Below, piece after piece: positions 31,904 through 42,401 of a stretch of DNA of 64,000 nucleotides. The notes under the pieces were generated by a model that had not been told where the DNA came from, searched no databases, and saw nothing but the letters and a program-made list of their open reading frames with translations. The number at the start of each line of letters is the position of its first letter. Position 1 is the stretch's first letter. The stretch is from Tritrichomonas musculus (taxonomy: Eukaryota > Parabasalia > Tritrichomonadida > Tritrichomonadidae): NCBI GenBank assembly GCA_039105265.1, contig JAPFFF010000050.1, positions 62,001-126,000 on the forward strand, in the 5' to 3' direction. Made by a program: the position numbers and the translations under genes.

Positions 31904-32384
31904 TCGGAATTGCCTTCTTTAAAAATAATTTTATAGATTAAAATTTTCATATTGAAAATGGAAAATTTTTTGAAAGGGGAATTTTTTGATAATTTTCAAA
32001 TTTTGATAAGTTTATAAATTTTTTTCTTTATAATTCTTACTATTATTTTCTTAAAAAAAGAATTTAAATTCTTTTCCAGTCGAAACAGAAAATTTCTGTC
32101 AAAAACATGAGGAATTCTTGAGAGTACAGACAATTTTTTTGAGCTTTGTTTTTCTTAGAGATGATTAAAAATTCTTTGTATTTTTTATTGATTTCTTCAT
32201 TTCTGTAATATAAAGAATATGTTAAACCTGAAATAATTAAAATTATTCAAAATTGAGATCACTTGATTAATATTTTTTCATAAAAATTGTTGATTAAGAT
32301 AATCAAATGGCCTTTATAGCTTTATAAATTGATATAATATATTATATTATTTTAAAGGTGTAAAAAAAGCAAAAATAAGTGTAT
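31904..32384. other. Divergent intergenic region
   Basis: Shared upstream region of the minus-strand Sel1-kinase gene and the plus-strand DHHC-like gene. AT-rich; no initiator match was seen on the kinase side. Confidence 0.4.
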
Positions 32385-32500
32385 TTTTTTTTTTTTTGAA
32401 TTAACTAATTGAATTTTTCAAATTGATTAAACTTATTGAATATCTTTTTTTTGAATTAACTCATTGAATTTTTCAAATTGATTAAACTTAATGATATCTT
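32385..32500. repeat. Tandem duplication before the DHHC-like gene
   Basis: A ~60-bp unit (TTTTTTGAATTAACT followed by ATTGAATTTTTCAAATTGAT) is repeated twice, the second copy running into the start codon. Only the second copy has TCATT (32461-32465), a loose initiator 28-30 nt before the ATG; the first has TAATT there. Confidence 0.7.
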
Positions 32501-33540
32501 ATAAACCAAAAGAAAACCTAGATGAACATATTGTAATTCCAAAAGGATTTCCTGGTGTCAGCTCTTATACAAAAATAAATGTTTTTGGCTGTTTTCCAGC
32601 TGTTAAAATGAAGAATACAAATCAAGTTTTTTTAGGTAAATGGAGATATGAGCCCGCAGTTCCAATAGTTATAATTGTTGGGGCCCTATTTTTATTTATA
32701 ATGGCATCAATATTTATGCTACCAAAATTTGAGAATGAAGGAATGATTATAAATGTTGTTTCTTTTTTTTTAGTACTTCTTTTAATTATGAGTTATTTAC
32801 AATCAATTATAGTTGGTCCAGGCTATTTCCCTTTTTTTTGGTCAGAACAAAACAGACAACATATTCAATCAAATTATAATTCAGCAAATCAGTCAGATGA
32901 CGGATTAATGCCATGTAACACAAATTACGACATAAACCAGTCAGACTTAGACTTTCATGATGATGAATCGCCGAGTGGCATAATCACAAATAATGATCAA
33001 CTCAACTGGGCAAGGACCAGGCCAAGACCGCCACGTTCAGTTATCTCATCGAAAGCAGGAAGAATAATTATTCGACCTGATCATTTTTGTGACCTTATAT
33101 CTTCTTGGGTTGGCAAAAAAAATTTAAAATTTTTTATTTTGTTTGTTTTCTATACAATTTTGTGCTCCTTTCTTCTCATTATTTATTCATCCAGAGTGAT
33201 TCTCATGGAGTATCGAAGTCAAGGATGGAATTGGCATGTCGATTTCCTCTTTGCAATAGGCTCACTTTGGTCTGGACTTTGTTTTTTCACGATTTGTGTT
33301 GTCGTTTTGATCGTCAACTTCAGAAACGTATCAAAAGGCTACACAACTCTTGAAGAGATGATGAAAATTGATTTGAAAAAGTTGGATAAAGGATGCGTGA
33401 ATAATTGTGAAGATGTTTTTGGCCCAATTCGGCAAATTCCATGCTGGCTATGCCCAACGAATCCATGGAAATCAAAAACAAATGATGAGATTGTTGCAAA
33501 TTACATATCATACTATGATAACGCTTTTTTCACAAATTGA
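32491..33540 (+). CDS. Degenerate DHHC-type palmitoyltransferase-like protein, 349 aa
   Basis: Has the plan of a DHHC S-acyltransferase: two transmembrane helices (about 56-77 and 86-108), a cytosolic loop with the cysteine-rich domain, two more helices (about 214-234 and 251-277), then the TTxE motif (TTLEEM, 285-290) and a FGP..PCWLCPTNP tail. In the cysteine-rich region RPPRS (179-183) and WVGKKN (206-211) are kept, but the zinc ligands are gone: positions normally HxC..C carry V-I-S-S-K-A, and DHHC is DHFC (197-200). Cys200, the acyl-accepting residue, survives. Likely an endomembrane pseudo-enzyme or very unusual enzyme. The loop insertion 120-170 is Asp/Asn-rich. Confidence 0.82.
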   Translation: MISYKPKENLDEHIVIPKGFPGVSSYTKINVFGCFPAVKMKNTNQVFLGKWRYEPAVPIVIIVGALFLFIMASIFMLPKFENEGMIINVVSFFLVLLLIMSYLQSIIVGPGYFPFFWSEQNRQHIQSNYNSANQSDDGLMPCNTNYDINQSDLDFHDDESPSGIITNNDQLNWARTRPRPPRSVISSKAGRIIIRPDHFCDLISSWVGKKNLKFFILFVFYTILCSFLLIIYSSRVILMEYRSQGWNWHVDFLFAIGSLWSGLCFFTICVVVLIVNFRNVSKGYTTLEEMMKIDLKKLDKGCVNNCEDVFGPIRQIPCWLCPTNPWKSKTNDEIVANYISYYDNAFFTN

Positions 33541-33568
33541 TATTTTATATATATTATTTATTATTATA

Positions 33569-35139
33569 GTGTATAGACAAAAAAAAATTAATGGACAAAA
33601 ACAACTTAATTTGCTTTAGAAATATATTTTTGCCTTGAAAATTTGTACAAATATACTTCATCATCTAATAATAAAAATATTCTATTTTCAAGCATTTTCT
33701 TTGAGTTTTTAATTATCATATATTTTTTAACATTTCTATAAATGAGTTCTTAAAACAGATTTTACCAACTTTATAAATAATAAATATTATATTAAATATT
33801 TTTTTAAAGTAATATAAGAATAAGAACTAAATAATTTTAGGATATAACAATTTTTATTTTTTTTATTTTTTATCAAAAAGTTTTCATATAACCTTTTTAT
33901 AAAATTTTTAGATTTTTTTTTCAACAAAATCCTAAATAATGGAGTTTTGATCAAACTAATAGAATTTTTGATATAGATTTTTAAACCTAATTTTATTTAT
34001 ATAAAAAAAATGGGAAAATCTTCATTATTTAAGATAAATAATATCAAAAAGTGACCTCTTTATTTTTGCAAATCTAATGCATATTTATATTGTTCTCAGT
34101 ATATAAAACATTATAAATGATAAGGATATCACAAATAGCTTTTTGAAAGAGGAAAAAATCTAATTAAAGTCAACTTTTTTAAGAATTTTTATAAAATGGT
34201 TCTTTTACATAAATTGGTTAAAGAAAATGAAAATCTATTATTTTTATTTGGTTTTATATTAGATGAATATAAACTATTTTTTAAAAATCATATCATACTT
34301 TTATGCAAATATTGACTTTGATGGCAATTTTCATTTTATTGAAAAAAAGATGAATAATTCAATTTAAAGAAATGTTATCAATGATTCAATCTAATATTTT
34401 TTAAAAGCATGAATTAAGTGTTTTACCTATAGCAAAATATTTAAGATTGCCTAAATATTTCCCAAAATAAAATGAAATTTCTGTTTTTTAATTTTTCGAT
34501 ATTATTTTAACAATACCCCAACTTTGAAATCTTAAAATCCATTTAAAAAACAATTTATTAAATAATAAATATGTTTTGCAGATTTTTATCCCAAAAAAAG
34601 ATAAGAATCAGAGTTTTTTTGATAATCGCAAATAATAATGACTTTTAAAAAATTCGATCCCGTTTAAAGTTAGTTTCATAATTTCTATGTTTTTAAGATT
34701 AATATCAATAATGTAATGAATTATTTGTAAATCAATAAATATCTATGAAGATAATAAAATTTTTTATCCATTTAAAAAATTGATTTAACCGAAAAAAATA
34801 AAACACCTTTTTTCAATTTATATTTTGATTTTTAATTATTTTATCTGACAATAATTATGAGCATCATGTGTCAATTAATAATTAAACTTTTAATTCCATT
34901 TTAATCAATTGCTTATGGAGATAATAGTAAAAAATAGGTTTTTCTTATTATGAAATTAACAACAGATCTAATCATGTAATTTAAGTAATAATCATTAAAA
35001 TAAAATATATAATACATATAAAATAATATTATTAAATTATAATTTAAAACACTTCAATATTCAAGAAAATAAATCAACTTTTTATGTGGAGGTGAAGTGA
35101 AAGTCGTTTTTGTCCATTAATTTTTTTTTGTCTATACAC
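33569..35139. mobile_element. 1571-bp TA-flanked inverted-repeat element without ORF
   Basis: Both ends read inward GTGTATAGACAAAAAAAAAT then TAATGGACAAAAAC, 34 identical bases, and are bordered by TA. The TA target and ~40-bp terminal repeats suggest a Tc1/mariner-type non-autonomous or eroded element. The interior is AT-rich with no reading frame and no transposase remnant that I can recognise. The left end lies 28 bp after the stop codon of the DHHC-like gene, so it may supply or disrupt that gene's 3' end. Confidence 0.65.
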
Positions 35140-35235
35140 TATATTTATAAATCATATTAATATTCTTAAAAATACTTAATTTTTATTATTCAATTAGTTC
35201 ATAGAAAAAGTTTAATTTAAATGGTTAGAATCATA

Positions 35236-36001
35236 ATGTGTAAGCCATCCAAGACTTTTTCCAATTATTTTATATTTAGATAGATTTTTAATAGCTACAT
35301 ATAATTTACTATTTAAAAAATCAAAATCATCAAAGGTGAATTAGATAATCGCATTTTATTTTCCATAAAAAATAATTTGGGTAAAAAATGGTCATTTTGA
35401 ATTTTTTGATTTTATAAATGGCGGAACCTCATTTTAAATAATATTCCCTATTCTTATAATATATTTTAAAGCAAAAATATTGAGTTTGATCGTTTAAAAT
35501 TAATTTTCTAACCGCCGAAAATTGAATCATTCCGTTTATTAATTCAACTTTTTGAATTCATTTTTCAAACTAAACTTTATCTTTGAAGTTATGTTCAAAC
35601 AAAATATATCATTTTATTGAGCATTAAAAGAAGAAATCGAATATTACAAAATAAAAAGTTAGAAAAGATCATGTATCGAAAAAACTTAAAAATAATTATT
35701 ATATTAACTTTTTTGGACTAACTACAAAGTAATTATAAATATTTATGTTTTATAATGTATAATGCATATGTATAAAATCAAATAGTATTAGTAGTTTTGA
35801 AGGATATCTCTTACGAAGAGAGATCTATTAGTATGTGAAGTCAAAAAAAACTCGATGAATATTAAGTTTTTTGATTGGTTTCAATGACCAATTTAAAGAT
35901 TATTAAATGGGTAAGAAAATTTATTAAAATCACCAAATAAAACCTAAAATTCGAAGAGATTTTGAAACTTTTTGAGGTCAAAAAAAGAGTGTCCCACCCA
36001 T
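35236..36001 (-). mobile_element. 766-bp MITE, copy 2 (inverted)
   Basis: Same element and length as 26580-27345, in opposite orientation and almost identical (for example a C/T and an A/G change near the GCTTACACAT end). It is flanked by its own perfect 8-bp direct repeat GAATCATA (35228-35235 and 36002-36009), so it is an independent insertion. Confidence 0.9.
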
Positions 36002-36101
36002 GAATCATACCAAATGTATTTTTTTTATTTTTCTTGATTACTTTAATAAAATAATAAACAATAAATGAGTTTTCTTTTGTTTATTAGTTGCCTATAGCAT
36101 T

Positions 36102-36338
36102 TCATGCTGTCTCTTTCTGAATACCAAATTCATTTATATAAGGTATATAATTCTCATCTAAAATAATGTTTGAGGTGTTCGTATGCCTGTGGAAATTTGA
36201 TTGATGCAAAAGCTCCATTGCCCGGGCAATTCCTATCATCAAAATATATCTATCATTTCGTCTGTTTCTTAAAATGACTGCATTATCATCATTATTGCTT
36301 TGTGACGTATTATTACTACTATTTGCTGGTGAAGGCAT
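36102..36338 (-). pseudogene. Kinase fragment (catalytic-loop region)
   Basis: Residues 32-78 match the subdomain VI-VII core of trichomonad TKL-like kinases: IGIARAMELLH, then HRHTNTSNIILDENYIPYI, then NEFGI. The canonical HRDLKPxN is HRHTNTSN and DFG is EFG, so the catalytic Asp and the metal Asp are lost. There is no N-lobe upstream and no C-lobe downstream. The first ~25 residues are a Ser/Asn low-complexity leader. A broken host kinase relic rather than a working protein. Confidence 0.65.
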
Positions 36339-36716
36339 TTAACTTTAATCAAAATGAAATGACAAAATTGTCTTATTTTTTTAATAAAAATTTTGTCTTC
36401 AATGGAAAATTTATTTCTGAAAAAAAAATATAAATATTTGATTCTTTTATTAAATTTAAAAAAAAAAAAAATCAAGATATAACCCAAAAAAAACTATAAA
36501 ATTTTGAATGTAAACGTATATGTCCGAACAAATATATAGTTAAATAGTCATTTAATTTTGAATATATCAAACCATTTAATTTGAATGTATATATGTTCAT
36601 ATCAGAATTTTGATATATATGAGAATTGTATCCAAACATATCATTCTTATTTAATGTTCGGATTATTTAACATTCCTCGTGATAGCTTGTGAAGATGATT
36701 AAAAAGTTCACAAAAA

Positions 36717-37002
36717 TTAATAGAATATGGTTCATTTTTTGGATCGATAAAAATATTCAAATATTTAGCAAATTATGTAAGATTAGAACAGTCAATTTGG
36801 CTTTATGCGATTCATTCGAATAGTGTGAAAATAACATTATTAATAATATTTCATTAATAATGACTTGGTATCGTCTCAATTTGATTCATTGATTTGTTCA
36901 TTGGCTGCTTTGAAAAGTTATAACTTAGAATTCTTTAATTATAAGAAAATTCATGATTACACATTTGCTTATATGCCTGAAGAAAAATATCATTCGCTTT
37001 AA
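36717..37002 (+). pseudogene. DUF3447/ankyrin gene relic
   Basis: The plus strand reads LIEYGSFFGSIKIFKYLANY and then LEQSIWLYAIHSNSVKI, the DUF3447 signature seen in the intact gene at 24.7-26.4 kb. In a shifted frame it continues as SLAALKSYNLEFFNYKKIHD to a stop at 37002. One frame change and stops in between, with no intact N-terminus. A host relic. Confidence 0.65.
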
Positions 37003-37035
37003 AAATTGCTTTATTTAAAATAAAAATTCTTTTTT

Positions 37036-39654
37036 TTATTTATCATTTTTATTATCATTACTAAAAATCTTTTCATATAAGTCATCGCTATCACTACTAG
37101 TTTTAAAAAAAGAATCAGAACTCTCTGATGAATCGCTGTTCGAATTTCGAAGAGAATTCGGGCCTGATGATGAATTTTCTTTCTTTTTATTGTTTAAATA
37201 ATAACTAGGTGGATGAAGATGTATTTGTTTCATTTTACCAAATAAACTAGATAACGTGTCTTCATCATCATCAGAGCTATCAAAAGGAGAGCTTTTTATT
37301 TTTCTTGGTTTTTCCCTGTTTTTGTTTGATGAATCAGAATCGTTCATTTGACTTTTTGATGTAGAATGATTAGGTGAGTTATTTGGTGCATCTCTTTTCT
37401 GGTCATCATTAAATAAGGATTTTGTAGGCCTCATGCTTGGCTTCATTGAAGAATTGAGCTTTTCCTTCGAGAGTCTTGGTGAATAAAACTCATTATAATT
37501 ACTAAATAGATCATTTCTTTCTTTTTCTTCAGATTTTGATTCATTTAATAACTTCGGTTCTTCTTTAGCATCTGCATCACTACTTTGAGACATATTTGAT
37601 AAATTCGATTTTTGAGGACGGCTCTCTGTTTCATTATTTTGATTTATATTTGTAGGCGAATCCACAGTTCTAGTGTTTTTTGCAGAACGACTAAATGGCT
37701 GTGATTTTGTCTGCAAAATTCTTGGTGAGTAAAATTCGTTATAATTGCTAAGCAAATCATTGTCATCTTCTCTGTTATTTGTTGATTTTGGCCCAAGTTT
37801 ATTGCCAGAATTATTTATAGAAATACTTTTGGTATCCATTTTCTGAGAATATTTTGGTGCTTCTCTGTTTTGAGCATTGATTAACGGGGAGTTTGTGCTT
37901 TGTTTGGAATTTGATTGTTTGTTTTGCATTGAAGTTCTTGGAGAACTAAATTCACTGTCATTTGTGCTCGTCGATGGAATGCTTGAAATATTGATCATTG
38001 GGACATTGACGCCAGGCTTTATATTCTGGTTAATTTGATCTTTACTAGTTTTCTTTGTTCCTTTCTTTATTGCTAACAGTAATAAATTGATCTTTCTTCC
38101 AAGGATATCAACTTTATTTTCTGTTTTTTTCATAGAATCGCTGCAGCTTTTCTTAAATTCTATGATGCTTGTTTCTTGTTTCTCTTCATATTGGAATATT
38201 GCATCTTTTTGCCATTTGATTTCATTTCTCAAATCTTCAAAGTCATCAGAAAAGCTCTCTTCGATGCTTTCTATTTCGCTTTCTTGGTTTGAAATCAATT
38301 CTTTGATTTTTTTGATTTCTTTGTCGAACTTTTCTTGTTTTAAGTATTTCTCTTTGATGCCTTCAATTTCATTTGAAATCAAATTGTTGATTTTATTGAT
38401 TTCATTTGTGTTTTGTTCTTCTTGCTCTCGAAGTTGCTTCTTCAAATCATTGATTTCATTGGTGTTTTTTTCATTACTACTTTTGATTTCTTCAATATCG
38501 CCAGCCTGGTCTGAAATCTGTTCGTTGATTTTGCTGATTCTTGAGATGATTTCTTCTCCTTGGTCATTGATCTGCTCTCGAATATTAATAATTTGGTCGA
38601 CTCTTTTGTCTTCTTGTTCAATGATCTGCACTTTAATATCATCAATTTGACTGCAGTTTTTGTCTTCTTGCTCTTTAATCTGCTTTTTAATTTCATCGAT
38701 TTCTTTAGTTATTTGGTCTTCTTTCTCTTTAATATTCTTATTTATTGCATCTATTTGGCTGTCTCTTTTGTTTTCTTGTTCATTGATCTGCTCTTTTATT
38801 TCATCAAATTCGCTGCTGTTTTTGTCTTCTTGCTCTTTCATGTGTGCGTTTAAATCATCAAATTTTTTATTCTGTAACGACATGAATGATGTCATGCTTG
38901 TAATGAACTGTTCTAATTTGGACTGCTGATCTTTAAGAAGCGATTGTAGTTCTGCAATTTCCTTCTCCATTTGGAGCTGCTTTTCAAACTGATTTGCAAA
39001 GCAGTAGCTTTCAATTTTGGGCATCATTCCGTTTCTCAAATGGCACGAACAAAGGGAATCTTCGAGGTTCTCTTGGCTGATTTTTGTTGAATCAAGACTG
39101 GGAAGTAGGACAAAAATGTTTTGGTCATTTGAGCGTATGAATTCAATTTTAATTAAATTATATGCAAGATTATGTTTCGTCAATTTACGTTCTGGATGAT
39201 TAAAAATGTTAAATAATGACTGTATTGGCAGCTTCATTATTTCAGGGCCATAATTATCAAGATAATTGTCTAGATTTTCAGAAATTTGCTTTTCATAATC
39301 TGATCGATTTTCATTATCTTGTTCCAAAAGTCCATTAAAAAATTGTAAGTCATCACCATACTCTCCTTTCTTCTTTTCTATTATATCTGTTAAAAGATTA
39401 AATTCTTGACTTAAATTATGATACTCAAAAAAGTTACTAATATTAATGTTGGGTATTTCTTCTTTAATCCAATAATTTAGAAATGATTTGAATACATTTT
39501 CGCTAACATTTGATTCAACGTAATATTGGTGTGAAGGATTAAAAACTAAGCAGTTATATATTTTGCTTGCAACTTTGGTGAGACGATCAAATTGTGATGG
39601 AATTTGGAAAGATTTTAAGTTTAATCGTAATTCGAAAGAAGTTTGATTTTCCAT
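37036..39654 (-). CDS. BTB-like coiled-coil protein with Ser-rich tail, 872 aa
   Basis: The N-terminal ~110 residues resemble the divergent BTB domain of trichomonad BTB/coiled-coil proteins (SNVSENVFKSFLNYW). A helical region follows, then a long coiled coil from about 225 to 535 built from repeats of EIKEQINEQEDKxxxQID, and a ~330-residue Ser/Asn-rich disordered tail. The tail holds a motif twice, LLSNYNEFYSPR and LFSNYNEFYSPR, plus related EFSSPR, each next to Lys/Arg-Ser stretches that look like phosphorylation or docking sites. A scaffold or cytoskeletal linker is plausible. The ATG at 39654 (MENQTS) is chosen because a TCACTT initiator lies 22 nt upstream of it. Confidence 0.82.
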   Translation of the reverse strand: MENQTSFELRLNLKSFQIPSQFDRLTKVASKIYNCLVFNPSHQYYVESNVSENVFKSFLNYWIKEEIPNINISNFFEYHNLSQEFNLLTDIIEKKKGEYGDDLQFFNGLLEQDNENRSDYEKQISENLDNYLDNYGPEIMKLPIQSLFNIFNHPERKLTKHNLAYNLIKIEFIRSNDQNIFVLLPSLDSTKISQENLEDSLCSCHLRNGMMPKIESYCFANQFEKQLQMEKEIAELQSLLKDQQSKLEQFITSMTSFMSLQNKKFDDLNAHMKEQEDKNSSEFDEIKEQINEQENKRDSQIDAINKNIKEKEDQITKEIDEIKKQIKEQEDKNCSQIDDIKVQIIEQEDKRVDQIINIREQINDQGEEIISRISKINEQISDQAGDIEEIKSSNEKNTNEINDLKKQLREQEEQNTNEINKINNLISNEIEGIKEKYLKQEKFDKEIKKIKELISNQESEIESIEESFSDDFEDLRNEIKWQKDAIFQYEEKQETSIIEFKKSCSDSMKKTENKVDILGRKINLLLLAIKKGTKKTSKDQINQNIKPGVNVPMINISSIPSTSTNDSEFSSPRTSMQNKQSNSKQSTNSPLINAQNREAPKYSQKMDTKSISINNSGNKLGPKSTNNREDDNDLLSNYNEFYSPRILQTKSQPFSRSAKNTRTVDSPTNINQNNETESRPQKSNLSNMSQSSDADAKEEPKLLNESKSEEKERNDLFSNYNEFYSPRLSKEKLNSSMKPSMRPTKSLFNDDQKRDAPNNSPNHSTSKSQMNDSDSSNKNREKPRKIKSSPFDSSDDDEDTLSSLFGKMKQIHLHPPSYYLNNKKKENSSSGPNSLRNSNSDSSESSDSFFKTSSDSDDLYEKIFSNDNKNDK

Positions 39655-39672
39655 TTCCCTCTTTCTTTCAAT

Positions 39673-39678
39673 AAGTGA
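39673..39678 (-). promoter_or_regulatory. Trichomonad initiator (TCACTT on minus strand)
   Basis: AAGTGA on the + strand is TCACTT on the minus strand, with +1 at 39676, 22 nt before the ATG at 39654. It decides the start of the BTB-like coiled-coil gene. Confidence 0.6.
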
Positions 39679-39837
39679 ACTAGTCAATTGAGTTTATTTT
39701 TACCATATCTTCAAATAATGTTTTTAAAAGTAAAAATAATTAGTTTTATAATTATTAAATTTTAGAAATCATGTAAATAATATAAATGTAGCTAAAAAAT
39801 ATTTATTTTTTAGAAGAAAACAAAATTTTAATTGTTG

Positions 39838-41001
39838 ATGAAACTTTTTATGGAGATAAATGGGCGCACGAACATAATGATAGATTTTCAAATTAGAAAT
39901 GATGTAAAGTTATTGTTTAGAAACGACCCGGTAAATGATTTAGCAAATATTACAAAGGGCAAAAGAGTTTTATTTGTTTATGGAGGTGGCTCTGTTTCCA
40001 CAAATGGTTGCAAAGATGATATTAAAAATGCTGTTTCAAATGGTAAAGGCCAGCTATTTGAATTACCTAATACAAGCTACGAACTTGCAGATATCGAAAA
40101 GGGAATAGAGTTTTCAAAAGAAAAACAAATTGAAATAATCATTGGAGCTGGAGGAGCAAAGGTAATGGATGCGGCCAAATTGATTTCATTTGGTTATTAC
40201 CATTCAGATTTATGGGATTATGTCAAAGAAAAAAAAAGTCCATTAGGCTTGAAACGACTTCCTCTGATTTTAATACCGACATATCCTTCAAGTGGTTCTG
40301 AATTTGCAACTGGAGCCTGTGCCGTTGATTCTCGTACAAAAGATTACGGAGTTGCACTTGGGATAACATCAGATTATTCTTTTCTTGTACCCAAATATAC
40401 AACGTTTCTTGGTCCTGAATTAACTGCTTATTCTATATTTGTTACTTTTGTTCAATTATCAACTTCTGTTTTAGGAGATAGAAATCCGATATCTTATGAT
40501 TTTGGTATATCTGTAATTAAGAACTTAATAAAAGCTGCAAACAAGTTGAAAACAAATCCCCAAGATTTAGAAGCCCGTGGAGTTGTTTTATACGCTGCTT
40601 CTATATCGACATCTGATTGGCTTGGTATCGGAAGAGAAAAAAATTATTCCTTCTATCTTTATGAGATCGAATATTTGCCTGAAATCCTATTTGGCGCAAG
40701 TTACCGAAAGAGTTTAACAGTCTTGTTTCCTCGCTTTTTGAACAAAATAGCAAAATATTATGAAGATGATGTACGTTTATATTTTCATGATGTTTTCAAT
40801 GAGAGTGGAACAATTGACGAACTTACAAATAGGCTGATTCAAGTATTCACTGATTTTGGCATCGATATGTATTTCCATGGTGATTTCTCAGAAGAAAAAT
40901 TCAATGAAATTCCAATTCCTTTCATTGACTGTTATGAAAACTCAGTAACAAGTCTCAAAAAGGAAGATGTCTTTGGAATAATCAAAGATTCAATGAAGTA
41001 A
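39838..41001 (+). CDS. Iron-containing alcohol dehydrogenase-like protein lacking metal ligands, 387 aa
   Basis: Full-length member of the group III (Fe-ADH/BDH-type) fold: nucleotide-binding GGGSVSTNG (49-57), IIGAGGAKVMDAAK (101-114), and IPTYPSSGSEFATGACAV (146-163). The metal site is gone. The family's D-x3-H pair aligns with S199 and T203 (AYSIFVTF), and the two later histidines (RIEHEL and AHGAGL) align with Y279 (EIEYL) and Y289 (ASYRKS), with exact spacing kept. It is thus unlikely to reduce aldehydes or ketones by the family mechanism; a binding or regulatory role, or different chemistry, is inferred. A bacterial origin is likely. The start may instead be the ATG at 39877 (MIDFQIR). 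Confidence 0.82.
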   Translation: MKLFMEINGRTNIMIDFQIRNDVKLLFRNDPVNDLANITKGKRVLFVYGGGSVSTNGCKDDIKNAVSNGKGQLFELPNTSYELADIEKGIEFSKEKQIEIIIGAGGAKVMDAAKLISFGYYHSDLWDYVKEKKSPLGLKRLPLILIPTYPSSGSEFATGACAVDSRTKDYGVALGITSDYSFLVPKYTTFLGPELTAYSIFVTFVQLSTSVLGDRNPISYDFGISVIKNLIKAANKLKTNPQDLEARGVVLYAASISTSDWLGIGREKNYSFYLYEIEYLPEILFGASYRKSLTVLFPRFLNKIAKYYEDDVRLYFHDVFNESGTIDELTNRLIQVFTDFGIDMYFHGDFSEEKFNEIPIPFIDCYENSVTSLKKEDVFGIIKDSMK

Positions 41002-42401
41002 ACTTAACTTCAAAAAAAATAAATAAATAAATAATATGTTTTCTTTGTTTTAAGTATAAAGTATGTATCATTTAAAATATAAATAAATGATTTAATTTGT
41101 TTCTTAAAGGGGATAAAATATTTTCTAAGAAATTTATAATATTATCATTTTTTATAAATTATAATATATAATAAAGCCATCATGTCTAAAAAATAACAAG
41201 ATAAATTTATTTTTATAAAAATACGTTATTTGAAAATTTTCTCTCAAAAATTGTTAAAAAAAATTGAAAGATTCTCAGAATTTTCAAAGTTCAAACAGAG
41301 TTGTAATATGATTTGAGAATATCTCTCAAAATTCAATGAAAATTGAGATATAGGTCCCAAATTTTTTGAATTAATTGAAATTATTAAATAAATTTTTCAG
41401 ATAAAAAACGATTAATTTTTTTTTATAGATTCTAATATTCAATAAAAATATTAATATTTTGAATATAAATGCAGATTCATGTAATTATATATATATTATT
41501 AAAATTATATTTTTATTTTAATAAGATATTTATTCAAATTTTATCAAAATAAAAATAGATCAATATAAAAAGAGAGATATGGTTATAAATTGACCTTATA
41601 ATGTTATTTTTATGTATTTTAATATAATAACAAAGGATTACATTAGATTTATTTATTAATTTGTTATTTATTTTTTTATATATAATTTATTTAAAAATTA
41701 TATTAAATGTATATATATAATTGATCAAGAAATATATATAATAAATAATACATACTTTCAATGATATTCAATTTTCAATAATTAGCATGAAAATAATTTA
41801 TTGAAATTCTAATCGTCTAACGAGTAAATTGTGAGTTTTTCCTTCAAATAATTTGAAAGAATTGAATCTATCGTTCGAATTTTTTTGGCAAGGTTCGTTT
41901 TCTCGCCAAATACCTGATAAATAATATTTTTGATAAATAATTGTTAATATATAATACTATTTTTTTTTCCAATCTAAAATTTTGGAGTTGAAATTGAGTT
42001 CTATTTACGAATATTTCATTTTTAAAAAATACATTATTTTTTGCTGAACAAATAACTGATTTGCTATTAATAAACATCAAATGATTTATCTATTTAATTT
42101 ATTTAATTACCATTAATTTTTTCAGAATGATTTAAATTTGATTTTTCATATACTGCTTTAATAGCACTTTTTATTATTATTATATATTATAAAATAATGA
42201 TTATATTTATATTCAAATGTTTAATTGTTTATATATTGTTTTTTTTATGAGTTATATATAAATTATTGACTTCAAAAAAATATCTCAATTAATTTGAATA
42301 ATCTCATAGAATCGGTCAGACTGGTTCAAATTCTGAAAGAAAAATGAAGTGAATCAGTCAGAAGTCATTTCATGTTAATGATTCTTCTTCTTTTAAAAAA
42401 A
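41002..42401. other. 1.4-kb non-coding AT-rich stretch
   Basis: Nothing supported was seen. Very AT-rich with TATATA runs near 41.48-41.75 kb. Short open frames here have no protein-like composition. Confidence 0.5.

Noticed and set aside
26580-36001. One 9.4-kb element with 766-bp terminal inverted repeats
   Set aside because: Each 766-bp copy has its own different 8-bp duplication, and the outer flanks do not match, so they are separate insertions.
38087-38929. Long + strand ORFs opposite the coiled-coil gene
   Set aside because: Shadows of the Glu/Lys-rich heptads read in antisense, giving artificial Ser/Leu/Phe-rich hydrophobic sequence.
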